Shown: positions 35,655 through 49,163, numbered from the stretch's first letter. The stretch is DNA of 64,000 bases from Tsuneonella aeria (GCF_009827495.1 NZ_WTZA01000001.1:868001-932000); one strand, 5' to 3'. The notes: generated by a model from the letters alone, not told the origin. Numbers and translations: made by a program.

Positions 35655-37226
35655 ATGAAGAAGTATGTTTTCGCTCTGGCGGCGGCGTTTGCCGTCGTCG
35701 CCGCGCCGGCGCACGCCGCGGACAAGTGGTTCGAAGCGAAGTCGGATCACTTCATCGTCTATTCCGCCGGGTCGGAAAAAGACGCGCAGACGCTGGCAGC
35801 CAGTCTCGAACGACTGGACAATGCCTTGCGAATGTTCGGCGGCGTATCCACCGCCAGCAAGGAAGTGCCGGATGCCGTGAAGCTCACGGTCTATCAGTTC
35901 GGCCGCACAAGCGACATCGCGGAACTGCACAGCGCGGCCAACAGCGGGGTTGCGGGCTTCTTCATCCCGCGCGCGGGGCGTTCGGTCGCCTTCGTGCCGC
36001 TGCGGCCCGATCGCGAACGGACACCCGGCACGCGCAGCGAACAGCGGGATATCGACCCCGCGAAAGTGCTGTTCCACGAATATACGCACTATTTCATGTT
36101 CCAGAACGCCGCCGCGGCATACCCGTTCTGGTATGTCGAAGGGTTTGCAGAGCTTTTCGGCACGCTGAACCTGACAGATAACGGGTTCAACCTGGGCGAG
36201 GCGCCGACCCACCGCGCGGACGCCCTGAAATACCTCAGCATCGATGTCCGCAAGCTGTTCGATCCGCCCTTGAAGGGCAACGACGGCACCATGGTGATGA
36301 AGCAGTATGCCTATGGCTGGATGGCGGTGAGCTATCTGAGCTTCGAACCGACGCGCAAGGGCCAGCTTGCCGATTACCTCCGCCGCATCAACGCGGGCGA
36401 GGCGAACCTCGTGGCCGCCGAAAAGGCGTTCGGCGATCTCGACAAGCTGCAGCGGGACCTCGAGGACTATCGCAAGGGCCGGGTCCGCGCGGTCGCCGTG
36501 AACTACGCAAACTACACGCCCCCCGCCGTACGGGTGCGCGCGGTCCGCGAGGACGAGGCCGAGCGGATGAAGCTGCACATCAGCAGCACGCGGGGCGTGA
36601 CCGAACGGCGCGCCGCAAGCCTGGTGGCCCCGGCGCGCGAACTGGTGGCCCGATATCCCAACAGCGTGCCGGTGCTGCTGGCCGCGACCGAGGCGGAATT
36701 CGACGCAAAGAACCTGGCGCAGTCCGAAGCGCTCGCAAAACGGGTGCTGGCAATCGAGCCCGCCTCCGTCGACGCGCGCCTCTATCTCGCCAACATCGCC
36801 GTGCAGCGGGCGCAGGACGATCCCGCGCAGTATAAGATCGCGCGGGAGAACTTCGTTGCCGCCAACCGGGCCGATCCGAACCAGCCCCTGGCGTTGATGG
36901 GCTATTACCTCAGCTTCGTGCTGGCCGGCGAAACCCCGCCCGAAGACGCCCTGATCGCGCTCGACCGCGCCTATGACCTCGCCCCGTTCGACGGCGGGCT
37001 TCGCACGACCCTGGCGCATCAGTTGCTGCTGGAAAACCGCGACAAGGAAGCGCTGCTGTTGCTCGGGCCGATCGTCAACGATCCGCACAGCGGCAAGCGG
37101 GCGGAGCGGTTCCGCGGCCTGATCGAGAAGATGAACGCCGGGGACCGCGCGCCCCTGCTCGCGCGGCTTGCGCCGACCAACAAGAAAGACGGCGACAAGC
37201 GCGATGACGAGGACGATGATAGCTGA
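35655..37226 (+). CDS. Secreted HExxH metalloprotease-like protein with TPR repeats
   Basis: 523 aa with a Sec signal peptide (MKKYVFALAAAFAVVAAPAH AAD). HEYTH at 141-145 and E162/E166 in WYVEGFAELFG match a gluzincin-like zinc site. The C-terminal half (about 320-500) consists of alpha-helical repeats of TPR type (LLAATEAEFDAKNLAQSEAL; LYLANIAVQRAQDD; AFDRAYDLAPFD-like units), ending with a charged tail. Likely periplasmic; whether it cleaves peptides is untested. It follows priA by 65 bp. Confidence 0.85.
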   Translation: MKKYVFALAAAFAVVAAPAHAADKWFEAKSDHFIVYSAGSEKDAQTLAASLERLDNALRMFGGVSTASKEVPDAVKLTVYQFGRTSDIAELHSAANSGVAGFFIPRAGRSVAFVPLRPDRERTPGTRSEQRDIDPAKVLFHEYTHYFMFQNAAAAYPFWYVEGFAELFGTLNLTDNGFNLGEAPTHRADALKYLSIDVRKLFDPPLKGNDGTMVMKQYAYGWMAVSYLSFEPTRKGQLADYLRRINAGEANLVAAEKAFGDLDKLQRDLEDYRKGRVRAVAVNYANYTPPAVRVRAVREDEAERMKLHISSTRGVTERRAASLVAPARELVARYPNSVPVLLAATEAEFDAKNLAQSEALAKRVLAIEPASVDARLYLANIAVQRAQDDPAQYKIARENFVAANRADPNQPLALMGYYLSFVLAGETPPEDALIALDRAYDLAPFDGGLRTTLAHQLLLENRDKEALLLLGPIVNDPHSGKRAERFRGLIEKMNAGDRAPLLARLAPTNKKDGDKRDDEDDDS

Positions 37227-37266
37227 CGGTCGTCCGCGGGGGCGCTGGTTACGGGAGTAGGTTCAA

Positions 37267-37899
37267 ATGCTGACGGTCCATCACCTGCGCATCTCGCAGT
37301 CGGAACGCGTGGTCTGGCTGTGCGAAGAACTCGGGCTCGATTACGATCTCCGGCTCTACACCCGCCGGTCGGACAACAATCTCGCGCCCGATGAGTACAA
37401 GGCGCTGCACCCGATGGGCATCGCGCCCGTCATCACGGACGGCGACCTCGTGCTGGGTGAAAGCGGCGCGATCTGTGAATATATCGACCGCACATACGGT
37501 AAGGCGCGGCATTCTCCGGGTCCGGACGACGCGGACTTCGCCGGGCACCTGCTCTGGTTCCACTTCTCCAACGCGACCTTCATGGCGACCGGCATGATGG
37601 GGCTGGTGGCGCGGCGGCTGGGCGCGGATCCCCTGCCCGATTTCGTGGCGGACCGGACGGCGAAGGCCTGGCAACTTGCCGAAGCCCGTCTGGCGGAGGC
37701 GCCGTTCTTCGGCGGCCGGTCCCTCACCACGGCGGACATCATGATGGGCTTCAATCTCACCACGGCGCGCATGTTCGGCGGCGCCGATCTTTCGCAGTTC
37801 CCCCATATCGCCGCCTATCTGAAGCGAATCGGGGAGCGGCCCGCCTATCGCCGCGCGATGGAGAAGTGCGAGCCGGGGGTGACGCCCAAGCTGGACTAG
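37267..37899 (+). CDS. Glutathione S-transferase family protein
   Basis: 210 aa with N-terminal thioredoxin-like domain (MLTVHHLRISQSERVVWLCE, MGIAPVITDGDLVLGESGAI with the glutathione-binding ES) and a helical C-terminal domain (FFGGRSLTTADIMMGFNL, including the conserved N-capping Asp). The putative active Ser is in ISQSER. GGAGTAGGTTCAA precedes the ATG. Convergent with the PEP mutase-like gene, overlapping by 4 nt. Confidence 0.92.
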   Translation: MLTVHHLRISQSERVVWLCEELGLDYDLRLYTRRSDNNLAPDEYKALHPMGIAPVITDGDLVLGESGAICEYIDRTYGKARHSPGPDDADFAGHLLWFHFSNATFMATGMMGLVARRLGADPLPDFVADRTAKAWQLAEARLAEAPFFGGRSLTTADIMMGFNLTTARMFGGADLSQFPHIAAYLKRIGERPAYRRAMEKCEPGVTPKLD

Positions 37900-38660
37900 C
37901 CCGCCGCGTAGGCTGGCACTCCGCCCGCGAATACGCTCGCGGCCTCGCGCTTCATTATGTCCATTGCGGCGGCCCACGGCTGGTGGCCGTGACTGATCCG
38001 CGCGACGCCCAGCGCGGCGAGCGTGGCACGCGGGCCGCAGCCGGGCGACCAGAGGACGTTGACCGGCAGGGGCGATCCTTCGCAGATCGCGGCGATGCAT
38101 CCGTGATCGGCCAGGAACGGTACGAACAGCCCGCCTGCCCCGGCGTCCGCATAGGCGCGGGCACGCTCCAGCGTGGCGGTGACGAGCTTCTCCCCGTCCG
38201 CCGCGACGTCGCCGCCACGAAACACGTCGCAGCGCGCGTTGACGAACAGGCCGCTGGATGCCGCCGCGGACAGGCGCTCGGCTTGATCGTCGATCGGGAC
38301 CAGCGCCGATTCGCCCGGCATCCGGTCTTCCATGTTGATCCCCGCGGCACCCGCATCGCGCGCCGCATCCACGGATCGCTGCACGTCCGCCGGCGTCGCG
38401 CCGTAACCTGATTCCAGATCGACCGTCACCGGAAGGTCCGTCACCGAACAGATGCGCCGTAGATTCGCCAGCACCAGTTCGAAAGGAACCGTTTCCCCGT
38501 CCGCGAAGCCGAGCGATTCGGCTACGCCGTAACTTCCGGTCGCGATCGCCTGCGCGCCCGCTTCGGCCACGACTCGCGCCGTCCCCGCATCCCAGATGTT
38601 GAACAGGACCAGCGGGTCGCCGGGCACGTGCAGCGCGCGAAAGGTATCCACCCGGTTCAT
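37896..38660 (-). CDS. Isocitrate lyase/PEP mutase superfamily protein
   Basis: 254-aa TIM barrel. Visible superfamily features are FNIWDAGTARVVAEAGAQAI, SYGVAESLGF, metal-binding DLESGYG (D and E), GINMEDRM, and the final FNVLWSPG-like loop. The canonical KKCGH-type catalytic Cys loop of isocitrate lyase is absent; the region reads LFVNARCDVFRGG, similar to phosphonopyruvate hydrolase/oxaloacetate-type members. Substrate unknown. Its ATG overlaps the ada stop (ATGA), so it is coupled to the DNA repair gene. Confidence 0.85.
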   Translation of the reverse strand: MNRVDTFRALHVPGDPLVLFNIWDAGTARVVAEAGAQAIATGSYGVAESLGFADGETVPFELVLANLRRICSVTDLPVTVDLESGYGATPADVQRSVDAARDAGAAGINMEDRMPGESALVPIDDQAERLSAAASSGLFVNARCDVFRGGDVAADGEKLVTATLERARAYADAGAGGLFVPFLADHGCIAAICEGSPLPVNVLWSPGCGPRATLAALGVARISHGHQPWAAAMDIMKREAASVFAGGVPAYAAG

Positions 38661-39706
38661 CGTTTCGTCTCCCGCTTGAGCAATTCCCGCTTGATGTCGA
38701 GGCCGTAGGCGTAGCCGCCGAGGTTCCCGCCCGTGCGGATGACGCGGTGGCACGGTATCAGCACGGCCACGTTATTGCGCGCGTTGGCGCTTCCGGCTGC
38801 GCGGACCGCGGCAGGGTTGCCAGCCGCCGCGGCGATCTGTGCATAGGTGCGCGTGTCGCCCGGCGGTATCGCGCGCAATGCCTTCCAGCACGCTTCCTGG
38901 AAGGCGGTGCCCTTCACGTCGAGCGGGATATGGGCAAAGCCTGCGGGCGCATCACCCGGGGCCTCCACCGTGGCGATCACCTCGGCGAGAAGGCGCGCGA
39001 ACGCGTCGCCCCCTTCCACGAGCGCCGCCTTCGGAAACCGGCGCGCAAGAGCGTCGCGCCCTTCCCCGAACGACAGGCGGCACACCCCCTTGTCCGTTGC
39101 GGCGACGAGCATCGGGCCGAGCGACGTCTCCGCGACAGCCCAGTGGATCGTCGTCCCGCGGCCGCCATCGGCCCAAGCGCTGGGTGCCATGCCCATCTTC
39201 CCTTTCATGTCGTCATAGAACCGGCTCGGCGCCTCGTAACCCGCGCCATAAATCGCCTCCGTCACGCTGCCCTGGCGGCTGAGCGCGTCGCGCGCCCGTT
39301 CCTCGCGCAAGGCGCGGGCATATGCGGCGGGGGAGAGCCCGGTCGCGCGCTTGAACACCCGCTGGAAATGGGCCGCGGAGTATCCGCCCATCGCGGCGAG
39401 TTCGCCCAGCGACAGGCGCCCCGCGCTCGCCTTGATCGCCTCGATCGCCGCGATGACCGTGGCGTCGTCGCGACCGATCGCGTCCGGCGTGCAGCGCAGG
39501 CAGGCGCGCAAGCCGGCCGCCTCCGCCTCGGCAGGCGTGGCGTAGAACCGCACGTTGTGCCGCAAAGGCGCGCGCGCCGGGCAGCTCGGCCGGCAATAGA
39601 TTCCGGTGGAATGAACGCCGGTGACGAACGCGCCATCGTAGCGGCGATCCTTGGCGAGCGCGATCTGCCAGCGCCGGTCATCGTCGAGAACGAGAGTGTC
39701 TGCCAT
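38657..39706 (-). CDS. ada: Bifunctional Ada: alkylation-response regulator and methylguanine methyltransferase
   Basis: 349 aa. N-terminal Ada domain with four zinc/methyl-acceptor cysteines (GIYCRPSCPA and LRACLRC), middle AraC-type helix-turn-helix (GRLSLGELAAMGGYSAAHFQ, VFKRATGLSP), C-terminal O6-methylguanine methyltransferase with the acceptor Cys in IPCHRVIRTGG. Removes methyl groups from DNA and activates the adaptive response. AGGATG precedes the ATG at 39706. Confidence 0.95.
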   Translation of the reverse strand: MADTLVLDDDRRWQIALAKDRRYDGAFVTGVHSTGIYCRPSCPARAPLRHNVRFYATPAEAEAAGLRACLRCTPDAIGRDDATVIAAIEAIKASAGRLSLGELAAMGGYSAAHFQRVFKRATGLSPAAYARALREERARDALSRQGSVTEAIYGAGYEAPSRFYDDMKGKMGMAPSAWADGGRGTTIHWAVAETSLGPMLVAATDKGVCRLSFGEGRDALARRFPKAALVEGGDAFARLLAEVIATVEAPGDAPAGFAHIPLDVKGTAFQEACWKALRAIPPGDTRTYAQIAAAAGNPAAVRAAGSANARNNVAVLIPCHRVIRTGGNLGGYAYGLDIKRELLKRETKR

Positions 39707-39814
39707 CGCGTCATCCTGTTGCCAGATCGGGGTGCGGCTGAACAGGTAGCGGTATCGCCTGCCCCGCGCGTCCCGCGTCTTGCGGTCAATGTCACGCCTT
39801 GCCACAAGCGGCCC

Positions 39815-41368
39815 ATGATCCGCATGTTCCGGGCGCTGGCGGCGCTGATCCTGACAGCTCTCTCCGCGTCCGCCCTGGCGGAGCCTGCCGACATCACCGC
39901 CGCGGCGCGCGGGGTGGTGCGGGTGGTGATCGTCGGCACGGACGGTGAAACCATCTATCCCATGAGCCACGGGAGCGGATTCGCGATCTCCCCCACCCGC
40001 GTCGTGACCAACGCCCATGTGCTGGAAGAGGCCGCCAACGATCCGACGACGCGCATCGCCATCGTGCCGTCCGATGGGGGCGAGGCCGATTTTGCGCGCA
40101 TCGTCGCCGTCAACTCGGCCAAGGACCTGGCCTTGCTCGAGCTGATGGGAGACCTCCGGCTGCCGGCGCTCACCTTGTCCGGGATAGCGGCCACCGACGG
40201 CGACGAGGTTTCGGCTGTCGGCTATCCGATGAACGTCGACCGGGCGCAAGGCCTCGATATCGCGGACCTGTTCCGGTCGCAGCCGCCGGTGAAGAGCCGC
40301 GGCCATGTCTCCGGCTCGCGGCCCAGCCGGGACGTCGACACAGTGCTCCACACCGCCGCGATCGCGCGCGGTAATTCGGGCGGTCCCCTGCTCGACGCGT
40401 GCGGCCGGGTGCTGGGCGTCAACAGCTTCGGCACCGCCTCCGACGAAGGCGGGGACGCGGAGTTTTCGTTCGCCGTTTCGGGGCGGGAGCTGGCCGCGTT
40501 CCTGCGCGCGGCTTCGGTCCCCGTGCCGGTCAACGCCCTCCCCTGCCGCAGCATGGCGCAACTGGACGCCGCAGAGCGGGAGCGCCTGGCGAGCGAGCAG
40601 GCCGCTGCGCGCGCAGATCTCGCCCGCCGCGCGGAGACATCGCGCGAACGGCGCGAACGTGCCCGGCTGGAAGCGGAGATGGCCGTCCTTGCGGATCGTG
40701 AAAACGCCATGGCCATGGCCGGCCTGCTGATCCTCCTGGCGGCGGCAGCCGGGTTTGCCGCCTATCAGTTCCGCTCGCGCGAGGACGGGGGCAAGGCCAT
40801 GCGGATCGCTGGTGCGGTCGCGGCGGCGGCCCTGGTGGGCGCGCTCGCCATATGGTTCACCCGCCCCGGCCTGGACGCGATCGATCGCCGCGTTTCGGAG
40901 ATACTGGCGGGCGAAGAGGGCGACGATGCGGCGGGTTCCGGTGACGGTCCGGAATCGACCGAGGGCGAGGCGGCGAAGCTGACCTGCACGCTCGATCCCG
41001 AACGCAGCCGCGTGGTCGGGGAACCGCCGGTGGACCTGGCGTTCGAATGGGCGCCCGGCGGCTGTGTCAACGGCCGGACGCAATACGGCTTTGCCGATGG
41101 CGCCTGGACGCGCCTCTTCGTGCCGGACGGGGAAGACACCGTTTCGATCAACCGCTTCGACCCGCGGACGCGCACGTTCCGGACCGACCGGTATCCGTTG
41201 TCGCGAGCCGCGATGCGCCAGGCCCGCGAATCGCGCGCCGCATATCAGGCACCCGCGTGCGGGGCGGACGATGCGGCCCGCACGCTCGGCGAACGGCAAT
41301 CCGCGGTCGCGGCCCTGCTGCCTGCGCAGCCCACCGAGCGGATCGTGCGCCAGTGCCGGCCGCGCTGA
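39815..41368 (+). CDS. Membrane-anchored trypsin-like serine protease with extra C-terminal domain
   Basis: 517 aa. Signal peptide (1-22); protease domain with triad His68 (TNAHVLE), Asp104 (NSAKDLALLEL), Ser188 (ARGNSGGPLLD), DegP/S1C-like; an Arg/Glu-rich coiled coil (about 248-297); two membrane helices (about 300-318 and 329-349); and an unrecognised C-terminal domain of about 160 residues with two Cys near its start (CTLDPERSRV and GGCVNG). By charge and signal peptide, protease and C-terminal domain both face the periplasm. No PDZ domain is seen. Substrate unknown. Confidence 0.87.
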   Translation: MIRMFRALAALILTALSASALAEPADITAAARGVVRVVIVGTDGETIYPMSHGSGFAISPTRVVTNAHVLEEAANDPTTRIAIVPSDGGEADFARIVAVNSAKDLALLELMGDLRLPALTLSGIAATDGDEVSAVGYPMNVDRAQGLDIADLFRSQPPVKSRGHVSGSRPSRDVDTVLHTAAIARGNSGGPLLDACGRVLGVNSFGTASDEGGDAEFSFAVSGRELAAFLRAASVPVPVNALPCRSMAQLDAAERERLASEQAAARADLARRAETSRERRERARLEAEMAVLADRENAMAMAGLLILLAAAAGFAAYQFRSREDGGKAMRIAGAVAAAALVGALAIWFTRPGLDAIDRRVSEILAGEEGDDAAGSGDGPESTEGEAAKLTCTLDPERSRVVGEPPVDLAFEWAPGGCVNGRTQYGFADGAWTRLFVPDGEDTVSINRFDPRTRTFRTDRYPLSRAAMRQARESRAAYQAPACGADDAARTLGERQSAVAALLPAQPTERIVRQCRPR

Positions 41369-41370
41369 TC

Positions 41371-42171
41371 TCAGCGGGTGGCGGCGGCCTGCTCGCCGTC
41401 AGGGAATACGAGCCCGATCCCGAACACGCCCTGGTCGCGGTCCTCCACCAGCTCGCGGGTGTGGGGGTAGCGGCGCTGCACTTCGGCCCAGAATGGCGCC
41501 ACGGTGATCTCCGCGTCGAACCGGTTGGGCAGGATGTCGTGCATGACGATCATGCCGCCGGGCGCGAGCAGCGGGCTGTAGAGTTCGAAATCCCGCTTCA
41601 CCCCGTCGTATGAATGATCGGCGTCGATCATGATGAGATCGAAACCGTCCTGTCCCGCGAGCGCTGCCACCGCATCGCGGCTCGATTCGAGATGCGAATC
41701 GCCGCGCACGAGCGAAAGCCTGCGATCCCCCCGCGGAAACTTTCGATAGATCTCCGCCTTCCATTCCGGATACCCGCCGCCATTGCGGCCGCCCGGCAGG
41801 TCCAGGCTGACGATATGCGCGCCGGGCGCGGAGCTTTCGGTCAGCAGGAACAGCGTCCCGCCGCGTGCCGTGCCGATCTCCAGCACGCTGCGCGGCTGGC
41901 GCGCGCGGACCAGGCGCACCAGCTCGGTGATTTCCACCCGGCTCTGCATCGGCTGGAAAAAGCCGCCCGCCCCGTTCATCGCGAAATCGACCAGGCCCTC
42001 GACATCGTCCGGCCGCGATCCGTCGAGCGATGCCATCGCGACATCGCGCAGGCGGCGGTCCTTCGCCTCCTTCATCTTGAGGTGCGCGCGATTGAGGGCA
42101 TTGATCGGCCCGACAAACCGGCCCCGGGCGCGCGACTTGCGCAGGGCGACCTTCAGTTTATCCACAATCAA
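41371..42171 (-). CDS. CmcI-like class I SAM-dependent methyltransferase
   Basis: 266 aa. Resembles the cephalosporin hydroxylase/CmcI class: RSVLEIGTARGGTLFLL binds SAM, VSLDLPGGRNG, then DLIMIDADHSYDGVKRDFEL with the acidic residues that bind metal in this class, and GGMIVMHDILPN. Substrate unknown; in other bacteria such genes often modify glycans. TTG at 42171 is chosen (AAGGGG 8 nt upstream); GTG at 42165 is an alternative. Convergent with the protease gene and divergent from atpH. Confidence 0.85.
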   Translation of the reverse strand: MIVDKLKVALRKSRARGRFVGPINALNRAHLKMKEAKDRRLRDVAMASLDGSRPDDVEGLVDFAMNGAGGFFQPMQSRVEITELVRLVRARQPRSVLEIGTARGGTLFLLTESSAPGAHIVSLDLPGGRNGGGYPEWKAEIYRKFPRGDRRLSLVRGDSHLESSRDAVAALAGQDGFDLIMIDADHSYDGVKRDFELYSPLLAPGGMIVMHDILPNRFDAEITVAPFWAEVQRRYPHTRELVEDRDQGVFGIGLVFPDGEQAAATR

Positions 42172-42408
42172 CCGATCAGCCCCTTTTCCGGCGCGCGAAG
42201 ACGATTCGATTCGCCGCGCTTTCGCCCGTGCATTACCTTTAACTTGCAAATTCTGGCGAGCTTTTCCTTGGGATTTGCCGCCCCGGTTGCATCGCGGAAA
42301 GGCCGGTGATAGGGGCGCGCCAGCCTTGCCCCGGCAGCCCATCGGGCGGCCATTCCGCAGGCGCGGCTGCGACCGATCGTTTTTCCGGACCCAAGAGGAC
42401 CAACGCGC
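42172..42408 (+). other. Leader region of the F1 ATP synthase operon
   Basis: No gene is seen in these 237 bp between the divergent methyltransferase and atpH. It should hold the atp promoter. The only candidate noticed is TTGCAT, 17 bp, TAGGGG near 42286-42314, a poor match. A relatively AT-rich part (about 42225-42280) lies in the middle. Confidence 0.35.
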
Positions 42409-44527
<2,119 letters not shown>

Positions 44528-44555
44528 GCCCGAAGAGACTAGCTAGGGAGCCGAA

Positions 44556-45424
44556 ATGGCCTCGCTGAAAGAACTCAAGGGCCGGATCAACTCGGTCAAG
44601 TCGACCCAGAAGATCACCAAGGCCAAGCAGATGGTCGCGGCTGCCAAGCTGCGCAAGGCGCAGGCGGCCGCCGAATCGGCGCGCCCCTATGCCGAGCGTC
44701 TGGGCGCGGTCATGGCCAGCCTGGCGACCAAGGTTTCGGGTGACGGCGCGCCCAAGCTGTTCGCCGGCACCGGCAAGGACCAGCGCCACCTGCTGGTCGT
44801 CGCCAACAGCGACAAGGGCCTCGCCGGCGCGTTCAACTCGAACATCGTCCGCGCCGCGCTCGCCAAGGCGCGCGAATTGAAGGCCGAGGGCAAGGACGTC
44901 GATTTCTACCTCGTCGGCCGCAAGGGCCGCGCACCGATCCGCCGCGCGCACCCCGGCAACATCGCGCAGATGTTCGACACCACCGACGTGCGCGAACCTG
45001 GTTATGCCGAAGCGGAACGGATCGTTACCGAGCTGACCGAGATGTACGAAGGCGGCCGGTTCGACGTGGCACACCTGTTCTTCTCGAAGTTCAAGAGCGC
45101 GCTGACCCAGGAACCGACCCGGATCCAGATCATCCCCGTCCCCGCGCCCGCCGCGGCCGCCGCCAGCCAGGCATCGGTCGAGTATGAGCCGGAAGAGGAG
45201 GAAATCCTCGCCGAGCTGCTGCCGCGCTACCTCAAGACCCAGGTGTTCGGCGCGCTGCTCGAAAACCAGGCGTCCGAACAGGGCGCCTCGATGACCGCGA
45301 TGGACAACGCCACGCGCAACGCGGGCGAGCTGATCAACAAGCTGACCATCCAGTACAACCGCAGCCGCCAGGCCGCGATCACCACCGAACTCATTGAAAT
45401 CATCGCGGGCGCGGAGGCCCTCTA

Positions 45425-45425
<1 letters not shown>
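44556..45425 (+). CDS. atpG: ATP synthase F1 subunit gamma
   Basis: 289-aa rotor shaft. N-terminal helix ([20 protein letters not shown]) and C-terminal helix ([20 protein letters not shown] and [19 protein letters not shown]) form the coiled coil inside the alpha/beta ring. The stop TAA shares its last base with the ATG of the next gene (TAATG), so the inserted gene at 45425 is translationally coupled to it. Confidence 0.97.
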
Positions 45426-47574
<2,149 letters not shown>

Positions 47575-47603
47575 TCCCACCACGGTCCATGACCTGTGCA
47601 ATG

Positions 47604-47633
47604 TCCGGCCGCGTGCACCCGCACGCGGCCGGA
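47604..47633 (+). other. Perfect 13-bp hairpin after atpD
   Basis: TCCGGCCGCGTGC, a 4-nt loop ACCC, then GCACGCGGCCGGA form a GC-rich stem with no mismatch, 30 nt after the atpD stop. No T run follows, so a classic factor-independent terminator is unlikely; it could protect the atpD 3' end, cause partial termination, or lower expression of the genes downstream. Confidence 0.6.
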
Positions 47634-47656
47634 ACTGCATTTGCGCCGAAGCGGGG

Positions 47657-48400
47657 GTGAGCGGCGTGTTCACCGACGTGGCACTGCGCGCCATCAGGGC
47701 CGGCGTACGCATCCCCGCCGGGTCGCTGGTGCAGAAGTATCTCGAGCTTTCCTACACCGCCGACCTGCTCGCCCGCCTGCGGATCGATTGCGTGCTCGAT
47801 GTCGGGGCCAACACCGGCCAATTCGCCGACCGCCTGCGCCGCACCGGTTACACCGGGCACATAGTGTCGTTCGAGCCGATGCCCCGCGAATACGCCATCA
47901 TCGCCGAGGCCGCGAACCGCGACGCACGCTGGCACACCTTCAACTTCGCGCTGGGCAGCAAGGCGGAGACGAAGCGCTTCAATGTCCTGGGGTCCGGTGC
48001 GGGCACGGTCTACAGCTCGTTCCTCGATCCCCTGCCCGGCGAGACGCCCGCGGTCAGCGAAACGATCGCGATCGAGGTCCGCCGGCTCGACGACGTGTTC
48101 GACCGGATCGAAGGGCTGGTCGGCGCCGACGCGCGCCATTTCCTGAAGATCGACACGCAAGGCTACGATCTCGAAGTCTGCAAAGGCGGCGAAGCGGCCC
48201 TGCCCCGCATGCTGGGCCTGCAATCGGAAGTCTCGATCAAGCCCTTGTATGCCGGCCAGCCCGGCTATATCGACGCCCTCGCCTATTACGAAGCGCTGGG
48301 ATTTGCGCTGATGAACCTTTCGATCGTCAACCGCACCGCTGCGGGAAGCGTACTCGAATACGATTGCCTGATGGCGCGCCCCGCTGCGCTGGCAGGCTGA
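47657..48400 (+). CDS. FkbM-family SAM-dependent methyltransferase
   Basis: 247 aa, GTG start. SAM-binding region [37 protein letters not shown], and the FkbM hallmark [20 protein letters not shown]. FkbM proteins O-methylate sugars or polyketides; the substrate is unknown. It lies between atpD and atpC, interrupting the normal order of the F1 operon, after the hairpin and 19 bp before atpC. Its composition is GC-rich like the genome, unlike the insert upstream of atpD. Confidence 0.9.
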   Translation: MSGVFTDVALRAIRAGVRIPAGSLVQKYLELSYTADLLARLRIDCVLDVGANTGQFADRLRRTGYTGHIVSFEPMPREYAIIAEAANRDARWHTFNFALGSKAETKRFNVLGSGAGTVYSSFLDPLPGETPAVSETIAIEVRRLDDVFDRIEGLVGADARHFLKIDTQGYDLEVCKGGEAALPRMLGLQSEVSIKPLYAGQPGYIDALAYYEALGFALMNLSIVNRTAAGSVLEYDCLMARPAALAG

Positions 48401-48419
48401 ACCCAACGGACCGGATATC

Positions 48420-48674
48420 ATGCTGCACTTCGAACTCGTCACCCCTGCCAAGCTCGTGCGTTCGGAAGACGTCCACATGGTGGTCGTCCCGGGCACCGAA
48501 GGCGACTTCGGCGTGCTGGAAGGCCACGCACCTTTCATGAGCACGGTGCGCGACGGCGCGCTGCAGGTCTATCGCACCGCCGGTGCGGCGCCGGAAACGA
48601 TCGAAGTGCGCGGCGGCTTTGCCGAAGTGGGCGAAAACGGCCTCACCGTGCTGGCCGAACACGCCGAGGGCTGA
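48420..48674 (+). CDS. atpC: ATP synthase F1 subunit epsilon
   Basis: 84 aa: only the N-terminal beta sandwich ([60 protein letters not shown]). The C-terminal helical hairpin of E. coli epsilon is missing, as in many alphaproteobacteria, in which another inhibitor (zeta) does its job. Last subunit gene of the operon. Confidence 0.95.
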   Translation: MLHFELVTPAKLVRSEDVHMVVVPGTEGDFGVLEGHAPFMSTVRDGALQVYRTAGAAPETIEVRGGFAEVGENGLTVLAEHAEG

Positions 48675-48685
48675 CCATTCGCCAG

Positions 48686-49042
48686 ATGCTGGACGATCCG
48701 CGCACGCAGCGATGGCTGCGGCGCGCGTTCGTGGCATGCGTCCTCTTCGCATTCGTCATGGCGCTCCTCCCCCGCCCCCCGGCGCTGCCCGGGGCGCCCG
48801 GCGATAAAGTCCAGCACATGATCGCCTTCGCCACGCTGGGCTGCCTCGCGGCGGCCGGCTGGCGCGATAAGCCCGTCATCGTCCTGTTCGCCTGGCTCGC
48901 GGTATTCGGCGCCGCGATCGAGCTGTTCCAGGCCATTCCCGCCCTTCACCGGGATGCGGACTGGGTGGACTGGCTGGCCGACATGGCCGCGGCCGCCATC
49001 GCGCTTTTCGCCGTGCGCCAGGTGCTTGATTGGCCGAGATAA
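48686..49042 (+). CDS. VanZ-like small membrane protein
   Basis: 118 aa with three to four hydrophobic segments. Fits the VanZ pattern GDKVQHMIAFATLGCLAAAG, then AAIELFQAIPALHRDADWVDWLADMA, where the conserved His, Glu-Gln, Arg and Asp lie. Proteins with this fold are not proven to confer teicoplanin resistance outside VanA clusters. 12 bp after atpC, so perhaps the last gene of the operon. Confidence 0.78.
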   Translation: MLDDPRTQRWLRRAFVACVLFAFVMALLPRPPALPGAPGDKVQHMIAFATLGCLAAAGWRDKPVIVLFAWLAVFGAAIELFQAIPALHRDADWVDWLADMAAAAIALFAVRQVLDWPR

Positions 49043-49163
49043 TCGCTTCGTCGCACGAGTGGCTCGACTGGGATGCTTAACCCGGCGTAAGCCATGGTCG
49101 GCAAGATGGAATTAACTCTCTCCGTCCACTTCTGGCTCTCGAGGGGGCGGAGGAGAATTCAAG

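Noticed and set aside
38747..39814. Rightward extension of the protease frame over ada
   Set aside because: The signal peptide at 39815 marks the real start; upstream codons are antisense to ada.
42286..42314. TTGCAT-17-TAGGGG as atp operon promoter
   Set aside because: Only about half of the consensus positions match; mentioned in the leader entry but not called.
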